Positions 1 through 10,601 of a stretch of DNA of 64,000 nucleotides are shown piece after piece. Origin of the DNA: Bacteroides nordii WAL 11050 = JCM 12987 (lineage in GTDB: Bacteria; Bacteroidota; Bacteroidia; Bacteroidales; Bacteroidaceae); contig BAJA01000017.1 of assembly GCA_000613465.1 (NCBI GenBank), positions 41,044-105,043 of the forward strand. Direction: 5' to 3'. Position 1 is the first letter of the stretch. Every line of letters starts with the position of its first letter. Both the position numbers and the translations under genes were made by a program. Below the pieces are notes generated by a model. The model was not told where the DNA came from. It ran no database searches and saw nothing but the letters and a program-made list of their open reading frames with translations.

Positions 1-2016
1 TTCAATGAATGGGGAGAGCAAACCTTGCCCGTTGATCTCCCGGATACAGATCATAACCGTCGGATGCTTGGATATCCTGATCTTTTGGGTTCTCTAAAGA
101 AACCACTTACTCGAATTCCTGTTACTATTCAAGATGGAGAATATTTCATGTCTTGCCGGCAAGCTATCCTTGGAGCTCAGAGACGCAACAACATTTCTAC
201 ATCATTCTATATGAACGAAGGCTCTTTCCTTTCACGCCTGTCAGATGTTTCGTTGGCCGATATCTTTGGGGAGGAAACTATACCTGGTATTACTTCTGTG
301 GAACAGGGTATTGAATTTTGTCGCTCCCTGGTTTCAGGTTCTAATCCGCATTATGCTATTTTCCCTGTATTAATAGATTCCGAAGAAACCTATAGTAATG
401 GATATCCCAAATACAAGTACATTAATCGTTGGGGATATGTCGATCAATGGGGGCAGTTTCGTGACTCTCTTCAGGCAGGTAAGGATGTTGATTTCTATAA
501 CTCCGTAGTGCGCTCAGAAACGATCAATGGTGAAACTATAACACTTAATCCCGGATTCTATATTACTCCTTTTATCAGAGGAAATTATTTGTTAACTCGT
601 ATTTTTAGCTACTTTGGATACACCATGTCCCCGAATTTCTTTACTCGTACAGTTCCTTTTCCCGACTTGGTGTTTGTGAATAATTGTGCCGACTCTTTAG
701 TTAATGGTACTATTCGGGTTTTAGATTTATTGCCGGATAGTATGTGTACCACAATCCTTGAAGTTTATCGAAAAAAATTCTGCTGTGAGTTTATTCCGGA
801 TGAAGTCAATCAAACTGTCGATATTCAGCTTTTCTCAGAAGTTTCACAGGCTGATCCTGTTTATGACTTAACTCCACATCTTACTTCATTTCCTAAGATT
901 GATACTCCTGAGCATTATCAGCAATTAATATTATCTTCCGAAGAACAAGTTTCCGACAGTCAAAGCGTAGAGAATATTGATTCCCTTCCCCTTTTGTTTT
1001 CAAAATATCCAGGTACACTATTAGATTATTATGAAGGGTATTTTAGTCGGACAGGATATGTCATTTCCAGAAAATCTTCGGGCTCAGATTATTATTTGAA
1101 AGCAATTAAAGAGATTGTAGCAAATTCATCCATGAGGTACTATGATGGTGGAAGTCTGAAAACGAAGGAAATTGTTGTTCCTGATAAACAACTTGAGTTT
1201 CGTAGGGTATATTTATCCGATTCAAGAGCTATGGACGATACATACGAAGAGTATTTACTTTATATCGGTGCTCCCAATTTTCTGAATTCAAAGATTCTTT
1301 CTTATACATCAACAGAAGAAGATGTGACCGAAACAAATCGGTCTGACAATACGAATTTGAAACCAATGGTTGCTTTTTTCTATTCAGTGAGAAATAATCC
1401 TCGTGGGACAATATGTAACTATGGTAGAATTGTGCAGAATGACGAAGGGACCTTTGTTAAAGGAGAGCGTCTTTTTGAATACACATTGTGCTATAATGGA
1501 GAAGATGGAATATTCGAGCGTTTCTATCGAAGGTACGACGATCTTCATCGTAATTCTTTGTTCGACGTCCAAGCTGATTTACTTTTACCCGATTCTGTCA
1601 AACAGTCATTGCCGGCACATTTACCGGTTTTACTTAATGGACAGAAACTTTTTTTAAATACTTTGTCTTATCTTATCGGAGGGAAGCAACAACCGTTTTC
1701 CACTAAACTTCTCACAACAAAACTATATGAACCTTTATCCTCTGCCAAACAAATTACCAGCTATTATCCAGATTATAATTTTGATCCGGATAATTGGTAT
1801 ATCTGGGTCTTAAAAAATGTACTTACAGAGATTTCCAAAGCAGAATATGATGATTCTCCTTATAAGGACAAAGGGTTTGATGTCTTTTATCCCGATTATC
1901 CATCTGAAAAGTATGTAGGTCAACAGTTGTATAAACAGTACTATTTATGGGAAGCAAGTGGACATTATTATAAACGAACCTTTTGGTTGGAATCAATAAA
2001 GTTCATGGATCAATAG
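1..2016 (+). CDS. Phage tail/baseplate-like structural protein, 5' end cut by window edge
   Basis: The reading frame is open from base 1. The first possible start inside the window is a TTG at 25, but codons upstream of it are still coding (Asn-Glu-Trp-Gly-Glu-Gln), so the gene begins outside the window. At least 671 residues are visible. There is no signal peptide or membrane segment, and it is rich in aromatic residues and Asp/Ser like many tail-tip or hub proteins. I do not recognise a named domain. The structural role is inferred from position: directly upstream of the tail fibre in the same orientation, with lysis genes further on. It could also be a tail-associated receptor-binding protein. 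The prophage assignment of the region is firmer than the exact role of this protein. Confidence 0.7.
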   Translation, partial: FNEWGEQTLPVDLPDTDHNRRMLGYPDLLGSLKKPLTRIPVTIQDGEYFMSCRQAILGAQRRNNISTSFYMNEGSFLSRLSDVSLADIFGEETIPGITSVEQGIEFCRSLVSGSNPHYAIFPVLIDSEETYSNGYPKYKYINRWGYVDQWGQFRDSLQAGKDVDFYNSVVRSETINGETITLNPGFYITPFIRGNYLLTRIFSYFGYTMSPNFFTRTVPFPDLVFVNNCADSLVNGTIRVLDLLPDSMCTTILEVYRKKFCCEFIPDEVNQTVDIQLFSEVSQADPVYDLTPHLTSFPKIDTPEHYQQLILSSEEQVSDSQSVENIDSLPLLFSKYPGTLLDYYEGYFSRTGYVISRKSSGSDYYLKAIKEIVANSSMRYYDGGSLKTKEIVVPDKQLEFRRVYLSDSRAMDDTYEEYLLYIGAPNFLNSKILSYTSTEEDVTETNRSDNTNLKPMVAFFYSVRNNPRGTICNYGRIVQNDEGTFVKGERLFEYTLCYNGEDGIFERFYRRYDDLHRNSLFDVQADLLLPDSVKQSLPAHLPVLLNGQKLFLNTLSYLIGGKQQPFSTKLLTTKLYEPLSSAKQITSYYPDYNFDPDNWYIWVLKNVLTEISKAEYDDSPYKDKGFDVFYPDYPSEKYVGQQLYKQYYLWEASGHYYKRTFWLESIKFMDQ

Positions 2017-2077
2017 TTTTGTCCTTTTATTCCCACCCTCTTATTCCTACTTTCGTTTCAAAATAATAGCTATTGAT

Positions 2078-2890
2078 ATGACGATTCTTCAGCAACCAGA
2101 TGCGTTATCTCTTTCCGGGAATATTAAGGATTTCCGCATTAGTACTTCCGGAAAAATTTCATTCGTACTCCTGCAGGGAGCTACTGAAATCTTGTCGCAA
2201 AGTTACGATCCCGGCCAGGATGGTCTTGTTACTATAAGTTTGAAAGATATCATTCATTCATGTCTCTCTTTTCAGCTTCAGGAGTTGTCTCAGGTCTATC
2301 TGCAACCAACCCTTGCCGATACGTTTACTGCCCGTTTTTCTGATGAGTATGTTGTCAATCCCGATGTTTCCGGAGATCCGGTTTATACCGATATCACTTT
2401 TCGTGCTGTTCGTGCAGGTATAGATCGTTTTGCCGATACAGCAACAAATTTTCTGACTCAGAACTTTCTTACCTGGCAGCCTACTGTTAAGCCGGTTACT
2501 TATTATTCACCGGAGTTTCTTACCTATTATGCAGTTGTCCCCTGCATCGTGAAGTTACGTGCATACTTTACCGATGATTCCGGATCCGTCATTACTCAGA
2601 AAGATATTACTCTTTCTGACTTCGAAGCTGGAAAAGCATATACCATTCCTTTGCAATATGCTTCTGTTGCAGGGAAACTCGACAATGAGCTTCCTGGTTA
2701 TTATGACGTATGGATTGAAAATACAGAAGGTGTTCGTCTTACCTATATACAAAGATATTATGCCTCCGATATGTTATCCGAGCAAGAACAATGGATCCTA
2801 TTCGAGAATTCTCTGGGAGGTATCGATACTTTCCGTGCATATGGTTCATGTGATTTCACTGGCGAACATACCCATAACATAGCGAGATAG
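2078..2890 (+). CDS. N-terminal part of giant phage tail fibre/tip protein
   Basis: This 270-residue frame starts with ATG at 2078, after a 61-base gap, and has no recognised domain. Its last residues read ...GEHTHNIAR and stop. In the next frame the sequence continues without a break as ...SEIEDNSLEYRVD. Adding one G at about 2884 joins them as HNIAEIEDNSLEYRVD. I therefore read this frame as the amino-terminal part of the protein continued at 2902-7290, split by a one-base deletion. The alternative is two genuinely separate genes, with the second starting at a TTG; that start is weak and has no clear ribosome-binding site. The structural role is inferred from context. Confidence 0.7.
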   Translation: MTILQQPDALSLSGNIKDFRISTSGKISFVLLQGATEILSQSYDPGQDGLVTISLKDIIHSCLSFQLQELSQVYLQPTLADTFTARFSDEYVVNPDVSGDPVYTDITFRAVRAGIDRFADTATNFLTQNFLTWQPTVKPVTYYSPEFLTYYAVVPCIVKLRAYFTDDSGSVITQKDITLSDFEAGKAYTIPLQYASVAGKLDNELPGYYDVWIENTEGVRLTYIQRYYASDMLSEQEQWILFENSLGGIDTFRAYGSCDFTGEHTHNIAR

Positions 2891-2901
2891 AAGACAACTC
2901 T

Positions 2902-5900
2902 TTGGAATATCGTGTTGACACCGAACGCAAATTTCAAAAAAATACCGGTTATCTTAATATCCAGGAACGTCGTTGGCTACTTGACTTTTTCCCCTCTTTG
3001 TCAAAGTACATCTATACCGGATCTTATCTTCGTCCGATTGTTGTAACAGAGAGCAACGTCACCTATACAGATCGTGAACTCCCCAGCAATTATACTTTCA
3101 CTTACAAGTATGCCGATGCCCGACCCTTTCTTAACATTCCGCGAACCGAACCTGCCGGAGATTTAAATATCACCGTTCCCGGTGTCGGGTCTTTTACGGT
3201 GCCCCCTCGGCTTGTTGAATTTCCCCGCCTTCCACTCACCGAGGGGGCACTTTTTCCCGTGCAGGATCCTTATTCCGAAAAGTGGTATACCGCCACTTCA
3301 GGATCCTTAAGTGACTTTATCGCCGAACGCATCGCTAAGAACTATGTTGGGGGTGGTGGTATTGGTCACCAACACAATAATTTTAATCTTCTGGAATTAC
3401 TTTCATATGGCGAAGAATACTTGCTTGTTTCCGGAAAGAAAATCAAATCTGGAATAGCTGACGAAGCTCATTCTTTTCATAAAGATACTGCCAGAAATCA
3501 GATATCTTTTCTTAAAGGCTTATCCTCAGAGAAGTTGATCGAAGCAAAAGAGGGGATACGTATTGGCGACGGACTTATAGAATGGGACCCTGAGTACAAC
3601 ATTCTTAGAATTTCAAAATCTGATGGTAGTGCTGCTGGTATAGCAGCTTCCGGTAGTGTATCTGCAAAAGGTTATTCGCCTGGTTCCGCGGGAGGAGTTG
3701 GCGGTGCTTCAGCTCTTTATCAATTGGTGGATGTCATTGCAAATTCTACTGGCACAGGAGTCGAAGGGGCCGTAGATGGCTCTATTCTGAAATATGATGC
3801 CTTAGCTGATAGATGGAAAGCAGGAGAAGCCGGATTGAATGAAAACCAACTTGCTGCTTACTTGTCTAAAAACAACTATGCCAAGAAATCGGATATTCCC
3901 TCCTTGGCCGGATATGCTACAGAGAAATGGGTTGCGGACAAAGGCTATCTCGCAGCTACTGCATCCGATAAAGCGAACTGGAATGCGGCCTACGGCTGGG
4001 GCAATCATGCTTTATCTGGCTATGCAAAACAGACAGATCTAAAGACTGTTTCGGATAAGCTAAACAGTTTCTTGTCCGGAGAAAGTATATCGGATACTAT
4101 CGACAACTGGAAAGAGTTTCAGAAGGTATTCGAGAACTTCCCCGATTCTGCCAACATGGTTGAACTCCTTCGGGGAAAAGTAGATATCACAACCTCCGTC
4201 AAAGCTGGTACAGGTCTTACCGGTGGTGGAATACTATCTAAAGATATCACACTCTCATTAGGTGAGACTGGTGTTTCTGTCGGAACATATACAAAACTAA
4301 CGGTTGATAAGTATGGCCGTGTTACTTCCGGCACATCTTTGATTGCATCTGATATTCCGTCTTTGGCAATCAGTAAGATCACAGGTCTGCAAGACGCTTT
4401 AAATAGTAAACTAAACTCTAATGATTTTCAGAGCAAATTTGACGCAGCCATAGCAGCCTGGTTTGTACGCGATGAAGATAATAAGGGTATCCGCCCTGCT
4501 ACATATAAAGGTGAAGAGGTCGGGTTCTACAGTAACACTTATCTTTCTGCAAAAGGTCGTGCAGCCGGTTCCGGTGGTGGCGGAGGAGGTGCTTCTGCGT
4601 TATACCAGTTGTTAGATGTTATTCCTAATGCATCCGGTACGGGAGTTGAAGGGGTAGCAGATGGATATGTTCTGGCATACGATGCCTTGGCCGGTAAGTG
4701 GAAAGCTGCACAGCGACTTGATGAAACTGCTTTGAAGGCTTATCTTACCACTAACAAGTATGCAACGCAAGGTTGGGTATCAGGACAAGGATACCTTACT
4801 CAACATCAATCTTTAGCTAATTATGTTACACTTAATACTGCTCAGGAAATAACAGGAGATAAGACTTTTTTCAGCAGTAATGGTAATCTTAGGACTGTTA
4901 TTAATGGTAGAGATATAATAACTGTTCACAATAGTAATTACGTCGGGGGCTGGACGAGAGGATTAATCTTTAGAAAAGCTGATGGCGCGACAAACTATGG
5001 AACCTTTGGCGCTTATGGCAGCGACCAAGCATTAAATTATTTATATATCGGACAGAATTATACAAATCCGTGGATTACCTTTAATGATACTCTTGTTAAG
5101 AGTAATGTTGCTTTTGAAGCTTCATCTATTAGAAAGACTGGCGGTACTTCTGCTCAGTTCTTAAAGGCTGATGGTAGTGTGGATAGCAGTACTTATTTGA
5201 CTACTGTTTCTGCATCTTCTACTTATGTACGTAAAGTAGGAGATATCATGACCGGTGCTTTGACTGTTCCCAATCTTGTTATAAGTAGTACTGATGGAGT
5301 GAAACATATTGCTTTCAGTAGAGGTAGTTATAATTATATAACAACTCCTGCAAATTCTTTATTAGCTTTTGTAATGAATAATAAGGTTACTGATCCTAAT
5401 AATGCAGATTTCATCATTACAAACAACGGGATATATTCCGGAGGCACGGGAATTGTTACCAATGGAACTAATGCCCACAGATGGTCTAACGTATTTTCTG
5501 TTTTAGGAAACTTTAGTGGTGTTATTACAGCAGGAAGTAGTATCAATGCAGCTGGTACCATTAATTCTGGTGGAAATGTTAATGCTGAGAATTATATTGT
5601 CACCAAAAAGGGTTGGTTTCAGAATGATTTAGTCGGAGGCGGATTGTATAACAAAGGTGGTGATGCACGTTGGTTCTATGACGGCTTTCAGTGGTACGCT
5701 GATAAAGCAGTTCTTTCCATATCAACAATCACTGGGACAAGGTTAGTATCTAATATTGCTAATGGAACTGCACCTCTTATTGTTAGTTCTTCCACAATGG
5801 TTAATAATTTGAATAGCCAGTATTTAGGTGGATACGATAGAGGTAGATATGTATATCATAATGCTTATAGTAATACTAATGGTTGTCTTGTTAGATTAAC

Positions 5901-7290
5901 TGCCCGTGCCACAGAAGCATGTATGATAACTGTACATATTATTGGCAATTCGTATAATGCAAAAAATGTACCTATTGATACAACTATTCAGTTCTACAAT
6001 TACCCACCGGAAAATAAGATAGTTAATCCATCTGCCGTTCACAATGGATATAATTTTGGCAGCATAGACGTTTTTAATTACGACGGGCAAGTATATCTCT
6101 GGTTTAAACAGACGGGGCTTTATCAATCTTTCAGTATAATTGCCAGATATACAAATGGTAATGGTAATTATTATGGAGTTAATGTAGTAGAAAGTATTAC
6201 AAACGCTGCTAAGCCTACAGCGGAAGTTACAAGATCAGTAACTATAACTCCTTCTGTTTCTGCGTTGCTTACTGATAATGTCGCTTCTGCTACTAAATTA
6301 GCTAACAGTAGGAGAATATTCGGACAGTTATTCGATGGTACTACTGATGTATCTGGAGAAGCGTCTGGGATTACGAGAGTTAGTAATACTTCTGGTTCTA
6401 ATTTATTCTTAGGTAATAGTGACGGTACAGGATGGGTACAAGCAGGAAATATGTGTGCCAGTTCTGGTACTACATATTGGTCTCTAAGAACAACAGGAGT
6501 TGGACATCTTAGAAGATTAAATTTAGGAGATTCAGAAAATGATGATTCAAATTATAGATTAGCAGTAGCAGGTAATCAGTATATAAATGGTAGTATAGTA
6601 TCTCCTTATTATCGTATTAATTATAGTAATACTAATCCGTATTATAGCCTTACTAAAGGTGATTTAACAGCGCATTTCCAAATATCTGGTGAAAAAGCGT
6701 ATGTAGGATTTGGAATTAATGGAGCAATTAATATAACTCAGGATGGTAAGGTCGGTATCGGTCTTGGTGCTACTACGCCCTCATATAGATTGCATGTAAA
6801 CGGCGACTCATATTTTAATGGAAGTTTGATCATCAGTGCCAACAATGGAAAGAAATATCGAATCTCTGTGAACGAAGATTATAATGGGTTGGTAATATCA
6901 AGAGAAGATGGTACAGTTGCTAATCTTGTATCAACTGGTGGTATGTCTGCTAAGGGATATGCTTCAGGCTCAGGCGGCTCAGGCGGTGGACTTATTCAAA
7001 ATGTGTATGGGTATGATGATCTTGGCAAATCATATAGTAGTACTGATTACACCAACACTTTCAATGCAGATACAACTAATAGACTTGCTGCTCGAATAGC
7101 TTCATTAGAGGGAGGAAGTGCCTTAAACTTTGTGACTGCCGGCACAGGGGAATTTTTAAAATCGGTTAGTAAAAGCGGAACTACTGTTACTTTTACTAAG
7201 GGAACGCCTAATTATATCAATTCTTCTACAACAGAACGTGGCGTAAAGCTAATGCCACAGGAAATGGTCTACTTAAATTGTATTTTTTAA
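2902..7290 (+). CDS. Central part of giant modular phage tail fibre
   Basis: This 1,462-residue frame is rich in Gly, Ser, Asn and Thr with no signal peptide. It is modular. Two versions of an ASALYQL-type module (near residues 270 and 565) each follow a Gly-rich SAKG linker, and a third SAKGYASG-GG linker lies near residue 1,350. MTGAL...LGNFSG modules recur here and in the next frame. The predicted TTG start at 2902 is doubtful, because the frame is open from 2878 and fits as a continuation of 2078-2890. The 3' end is also suspect. The last residues (VKLMPQEMVYLNCIF) are out of frame, and adding one A in the run at 7245-7247 restores ERGVKANATGNGLLKLYFLNG into the next frame. It probably forms the shaft and modules of a tail fibre. 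Host specificity is not deducible. Confidence 0.75.
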   Translation: MEYRVDTERKFQKNTGYLNIQERRWLLDFFPSLSKYIYTGSYLRPIVVTESNVTYTDRELPSNYTFTYKYADARPFLNIPRTEPAGDLNITVPGVGSFTVPPRLVEFPRLPLTEGALFPVQDPYSEKWYTATSGSLSDFIAERIAKNYVGGGGIGHQHNNFNLLELLSYGEEYLLVSGKKIKSGIADEAHSFHKDTARNQISFLKGLSSEKLIEAKEGIRIGDGLIEWDPEYNILRISKSDGSAAGIAASGSVSAKGYSPGSAGGVGGASALYQLVDVIANSTGTGVEGAVDGSILKYDALADRWKAGEAGLNENQLAAYLSKNNYAKKSDIPSLAGYATEKWVADKGYLAATASDKANWNAAYGWGNHALSGYAKQTDLKTVSDKLNSFLSGESISDTIDNWKEFQKVFENFPDSANMVELLRGKVDITTSVKAGTGLTGGGILSKDITLSLGETGVSVGTYTKLTVDKYGRVTSGTSLIASDIPSLAISKITGLQDALNSKLNSNDFQSKFDAAIAAWFVRDEDNKGIRPATYKGEEVGFYSNTYLSAKGRAAGSGGGGGGASALYQLLDVIPNASGTGVEGVADGYVLAYDALAGKWKAAQRLDETALKAYLTTNKYATQGWVSGQGYLTQHQSLANYVTLNTAQEITGDKTFFSSNGNLRTVINGRDIITVHNSNYVGGWTRGLIFRKADGATNYGTFGAYGSDQALNYLYIGQNYTNPWITFNDTLVKSNVAFEASSIRKTGGTSAQFLKADGSVDSSTYLTTVSASSTYVRKVGDIMTGALTVPNLVISSTDGVKHIAFSRGSYNYITTPANSLLAFVMNNKVTDPNNADFIITNNGIYSGGTGIVTNGTNAHRWSNVFSVLGNFSGVITAGSSINAAGTINSGGNVNAENYIVTKKGWFQNDLVGGGLYNKGGDARWFYDGFQWYADKAVLSISTITGTRLVSNIANGTAPLIVSSSTMVNNLNSQYLGGYDRGRYVYHNAYSNTNGCLVRLTARATEACMITVHIIGNSYNAKNVPIDTTIQFYNYPPENKIVNPSAVHNGYNFGSIDVFNYDGQVYLWFKQTGLYQSFSIIARYTNGNGNYYGVNVVESITNAAKPTAEVTRSVTITPSVSALLTDNVASATKLANSRRIFGQLFDGTTDVSGEASGITRVSNTSGSNLFLGNSDGTGWVQAGNMCASSGTTYWSLRTTGVGHLRRLNLGDSENDDSNYRLAVAGNQYINGSIVSPYYRINYSNTNPYYSLTKGDLTAHFQISGEKAYVGFGINGAINITQDGKVGIGLGATTPSYRLHVNGDSYFNGSLIISANNGKKYRISVNEDYNGLVISREDGTVANLVSTGGMSAKGYASGSGGSGGGLIQNVYGYDDLGKSYSSTDYTNTFNADTTNRLAARIASLEGGSALNFVTAGTGEFLKSVSKSGTTVTFTKGTPNYINSSTTERGVKLMPQEMVYLNCIF

Positions 7291-10200
7291 ATGGTACACA
7301 ATCAGGCATAGGCACAGGTACTTATTATGATGCTTTATACCTAAGTAGTTATGTAGATAATTCTGGTGGTGGTAGTAATCTTATTACTTTTAATAAAAGT
7401 AACGGTGAAATGGCTATTCACTATCAAGCGTTCGGGGCTACTGCATGGGGTACCCGTCGTGTCGTTCTTGACAGTGGTAATTTTGCTAATTATGCTCCTA
7501 CGAAAACTGGTGGCGGTGCATCCGGTAGTTGGGGTATTAATATTACTGGTAATGCTGCTACTGCCAGTTCTGCTACGACAGCTAATAGTTCCAATGTCTT
7601 AACTGTTACCACAAACTTTGATCCTGCAAATTTAGCAGTAGACGCATTGAAAGTAAAGGCATACGATAGTTATACTATTGCCAACACTCCTTCTACTTAT
7701 GGAAATGTACTTGAAATAAATGGTATTTCGGGGCATTGGAAACCTCAATTGTGGTTTGATGGAAGTTCTACCGGTAGTGTCAGACATAGAAACAGAAACT
7801 ATAACGCTACTTCATGGGGAGCCTGGTATACATTATTAGATACCAATAATTACGCTGTTACTCTTGATCCTATATATTTGAAAAAAGCCGGTGGCATAAT
7901 GACCGGAGCGTTGTCTGTACCTACTTTAACTATAACAAGTCAAAATCAAGAAGGTCATATAAAGTTCTCAAGGGCCGGCGTTAACTATATAACTTGTCCT
8001 GCTTCTGGTTATATGGCATTCGTATCCAATGGTAAAGCTGTAAGTGCTGCAAATTCGGATGTCATTATAAGTGGTGACAGAATATATCCCGGAACTCATA
8101 ACTTAGTTGCTAATGGTACGGATGCCAATAGGTGGAAAAATGTTTATTCGGTATTAGGTAACTTCAGTGGCGCAGTAACAATGAGCGCAGGATTAAATGT
8201 TACTGGAAGTATTGTTTTAGCAACAGATTGGGTTAGATTTAGTAAAATCAACATTGGGTTATATAATACACAAGGTGACGCAAGATTTGTTTATGACGGA
8301 ACTTATTGGAGAGCAGACAAGCATATTTATAGTACTAATAATATGTTGGCCAATCAATTTGTTTCAAATGTCGCCACAGGTGCTGCTCCGCTTATAATAT
8401 CTTCTACTACTAAGGTAACAAATCTTCATGCTGACTTATTAGATGGTTATCATGCAACTACAAGTTCTTCTGCAAGTACTATTGTGGCAAGAGATAGCAG
8501 TAAATATGTTTATCTAAATTATATTAATAGTGATACTGGTAGAGGTGAAAATGGTGTATTAGATCAATTCATATGTACTAATAGTTCTGATAATTTCTAT
8601 CGTAAATATAGTAGAGATTATGTAAGAGTACGATTAAATGATTTTATTAATAATTGCAAGACATTAGATTTAACTTCATTGGATCAGAACACTTATTACC
8701 CGTGTAGTGTCACTATTAGTGCCAAAGAACCTACTACCATTAATATCTTTGTTTCTCTTAACAGTGGTAGTAAACCATCATGGTCTACACATACGAACGG
8801 TTTTACCATGAATTTAAGTTGGCAAGTGTTTGGCGGTGGATGGGGAACTACTGCAATTCAGAGAAAAATATTTAATTACTATGTTTCCAGTGTTACTACC
8901 GGTGTTCAACCTTGTGGTGGAATTGAACAAAACGCATATGCATCTACTGAGATTGTTTACTTAAGAGGTGGGGCTAAATATCTATATACGATAAGCAACT
9001 CAACTTCTGCTATCGCTATAAATACAAACGGATACAGTTGGTCAAGCGGCAATTATAGTTATTCTGCACCATTAATATCTGCACCTAAGAAACACCCTTC
9101 ATTATGCTATGAATCAAGTTCTATGTTAGGGTCTTATAATATTTATTGTGCATACTTACAAGTTGATGATATTAAGGTTAATGGTACTGTTACGGCTGCA
9201 ACGTATAAGTCTGGAAAAAGCATGTTTCAGGACGGGCAACTGGAATTATCTGGTCCAACTCCTTATATTGATTTTCACTACAACAACTCTACGGCTGACT
9301 ATACACACAGAATTATTGCTGCCACAGCTAATAGGATGGATATCACAACCAACTTGCAGGTCAATGGAGTTCTTTCTACCAATGCAGCTTATTTAGAAAC
9401 GTCTAATCCCGGATTTAAGACGGGTAATGTTATATTCAGAGCTACCAATACTAATATTGCAGAGATATCTTCTTATAATGCTGAACTGATATTTAGTGGT
9501 GGTGGGACAATGGCAGTCAATGTTAGAGCGAGTGGATCCGGGAGAACTATTCCGACAAAATGGAATTGGCATAGAGGTGCTGCTAATACATGGGCTGATT
9601 TTGAGATAGGTCTGCTTACAACCCATGCATCTGCGCATTTAGGTGGGGATGTTACTATAACAGATGATCTTAACGTTAGTGGTAGTACTACATTTGCAGG
9701 ACATGTAATAGCTGGAATGGGATTAGATGTAATTGATCTCACATACTTGCAGGATGATTTACAAGTTGATGGCTATTCTTCTTTTAATAGTGATGTTACT
9801 ATTAATGCTAATTTAGGCATGAGGGGTACTATTGATTTAATAGGCGGAACAATCCGGGGTGATTCAAAAAGTAAAATAATATGTGATGGTATCGGTATTT
9901 CAACCGGAAATAAAGAATCCGGTTGCATAATCTCCGGTAACCCTTCTTCCTGGAACATCGCTTTCGACCACAACGATATTCAGGCCCGTAACAACGGTAT
10001 CATGTCTGTATTGTATCTTAACGATTACGGTGGTGACGTGTCTATCACGAATGCATCCTCCGCCTATGGTGTGAAGATCTTGTCTACTAAAGCATCCACA
10101 AGTTATAGTAATGGAGCATTGACCGTAGGCGGCGGCATCGGTGTAGGTGGAAGTATCTATACACGTGGAAACGTAATTGCTGACGGTGGCATAAGTGCTA

Positions 10201-10601
10201 AATCAGCATCTGATCAACGTCTGAAAACAAACTTTGATAGGAATGTTCGATACGACGAAAGGCTGTTGTCTTTAGGCTGTGTACTTGATTATAGTTATAA
10301 TGATCTCGCCTTGCAACGTGGCGAAGGTGGGGTTGACAGAAAAAGGCATACAGGACTCATATATCAAAATGTAGAGAAAATCATGCCTCATATTACATAT
10401 AAGTCAGCAGATGGCTACGGCTCGATCAACTATATATCACCTGACTTTATAGCCACGATTGCCGGTGCTACACAACTCAATACATTAGGACTAAGATCAG
10501 TCGTAAGAAATGCCGCAAGTCTTGAAAGCAGAATCAATGCATTAGAGAAAGAGAATGAGAAACTTAAATCAGAAATAAAGAGATTGGGAGGTAGGATATG
10601 A
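7278..10601 (+). CDS. C-terminal part of giant tail fibre with S74 intramolecular chaperone
   Basis: This 1,107-residue frame carries further MTGAL...LGNFSG and GLYNTQGDARFVYDG modules matching ones in the preceding frame. Near residue 978 is SDQRLK, the signature of the peptidase S74 / intramolecular chaperone domain of phage tail fibres and endosialidases. In that family the serine starts self-cleavage after the fibre trimerises. It is followed by GLIYQNVEKIMP and a terminal coiled coil (INALEKENEKLKSEIKRL), as expected for the released chaperone. The start at 7278 (TTG) is an artefact if the one-base gap at about 7245 is real; then 2078-10601 would encode one protein of about 2,840 residues. 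The stop overlaps the next start (ATGA). Confidence 0.8.
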   Translation: MYFLNGTQSGIGTGTYYDALYLSSYVDNSGGGSNLITFNKSNGEMAIHYQAFGATAWGTRRVVLDSGNFANYAPTKTGGGASGSWGINITGNAATASSATTANSSNVLTVTTNFDPANLAVDALKVKAYDSYTIANTPSTYGNVLEINGISGHWKPQLWFDGSSTGSVRHRNRNYNATSWGAWYTLLDTNNYAVTLDPIYLKKAGGIMTGALSVPTLTITSQNQEGHIKFSRAGVNYITCPASGYMAFVSNGKAVSAANSDVIISGDRIYPGTHNLVANGTDANRWKNVYSVLGNFSGAVTMSAGLNVTGSIVLATDWVRFSKINIGLYNTQGDARFVYDGTYWRADKHIYSTNNMLANQFVSNVATGAAPLIISSTTKVTNLHADLLDGYHATTSSSASTIVARDSSKYVYLNYINSDTGRGENGVLDQFICTNSSDNFYRKYSRDYVRVRLNDFINNCKTLDLTSLDQNTYYPCSVTISAKEPTTINIFVSLNSGSKPSWSTHTNGFTMNLSWQVFGGGWGTTAIQRKIFNYYVSSVTTGVQPCGGIEQNAYASTEIVYLRGGAKYLYTISNSTSAIAINTNGYSWSSGNYSYSAPLISAPKKHPSLCYESSSMLGSYNIYCAYLQVDDIKVNGTVTAATYKSGKSMFQDGQLELSGPTPYIDFHYNNSTADYTHRIIAATANRMDITTNLQVNGVLSTNAAYLETSNPGFKTGNVIFRATNTNIAEISSYNAELIFSGGGTMAVNVRASGSGRTIPTKWNWHRGAANTWADFEIGLLTTHASAHLGGDVTITDDLNVSGSTTFAGHVIAGMGLDVIDLTYLQDDLQVDGYSSFNSDVTINANLGMRGTIDLIGGTIRGDSKSKIICDGIGISTGNKESGCIISGNPSSWNIAFDHNDIQARNNGIMSVLYLNDYGGDVSITNASSAYGVKILSTKASTSYSNGALTVGGGIGVGGSIYTRGNVIADGGISAKSASDQRLKTNFDRNVRYDERLLSLGCVLDYSYNDLALQRGEGGVDRKRHTGLIYQNVEKIMPHITYKSADGYGSINYISPDFIATIAGATQLNTLGLRSVVRNAASLESRINALEKENEKLKSEIKRLGGRI

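Noticed and set aside
2884..7290. Programmed ribosomal frameshift in the tail fibre
   Set aside because: No slippery heptamer or stimulating structure is evident, and the same kind of one-base break occurs in unrelated housekeeping genes.
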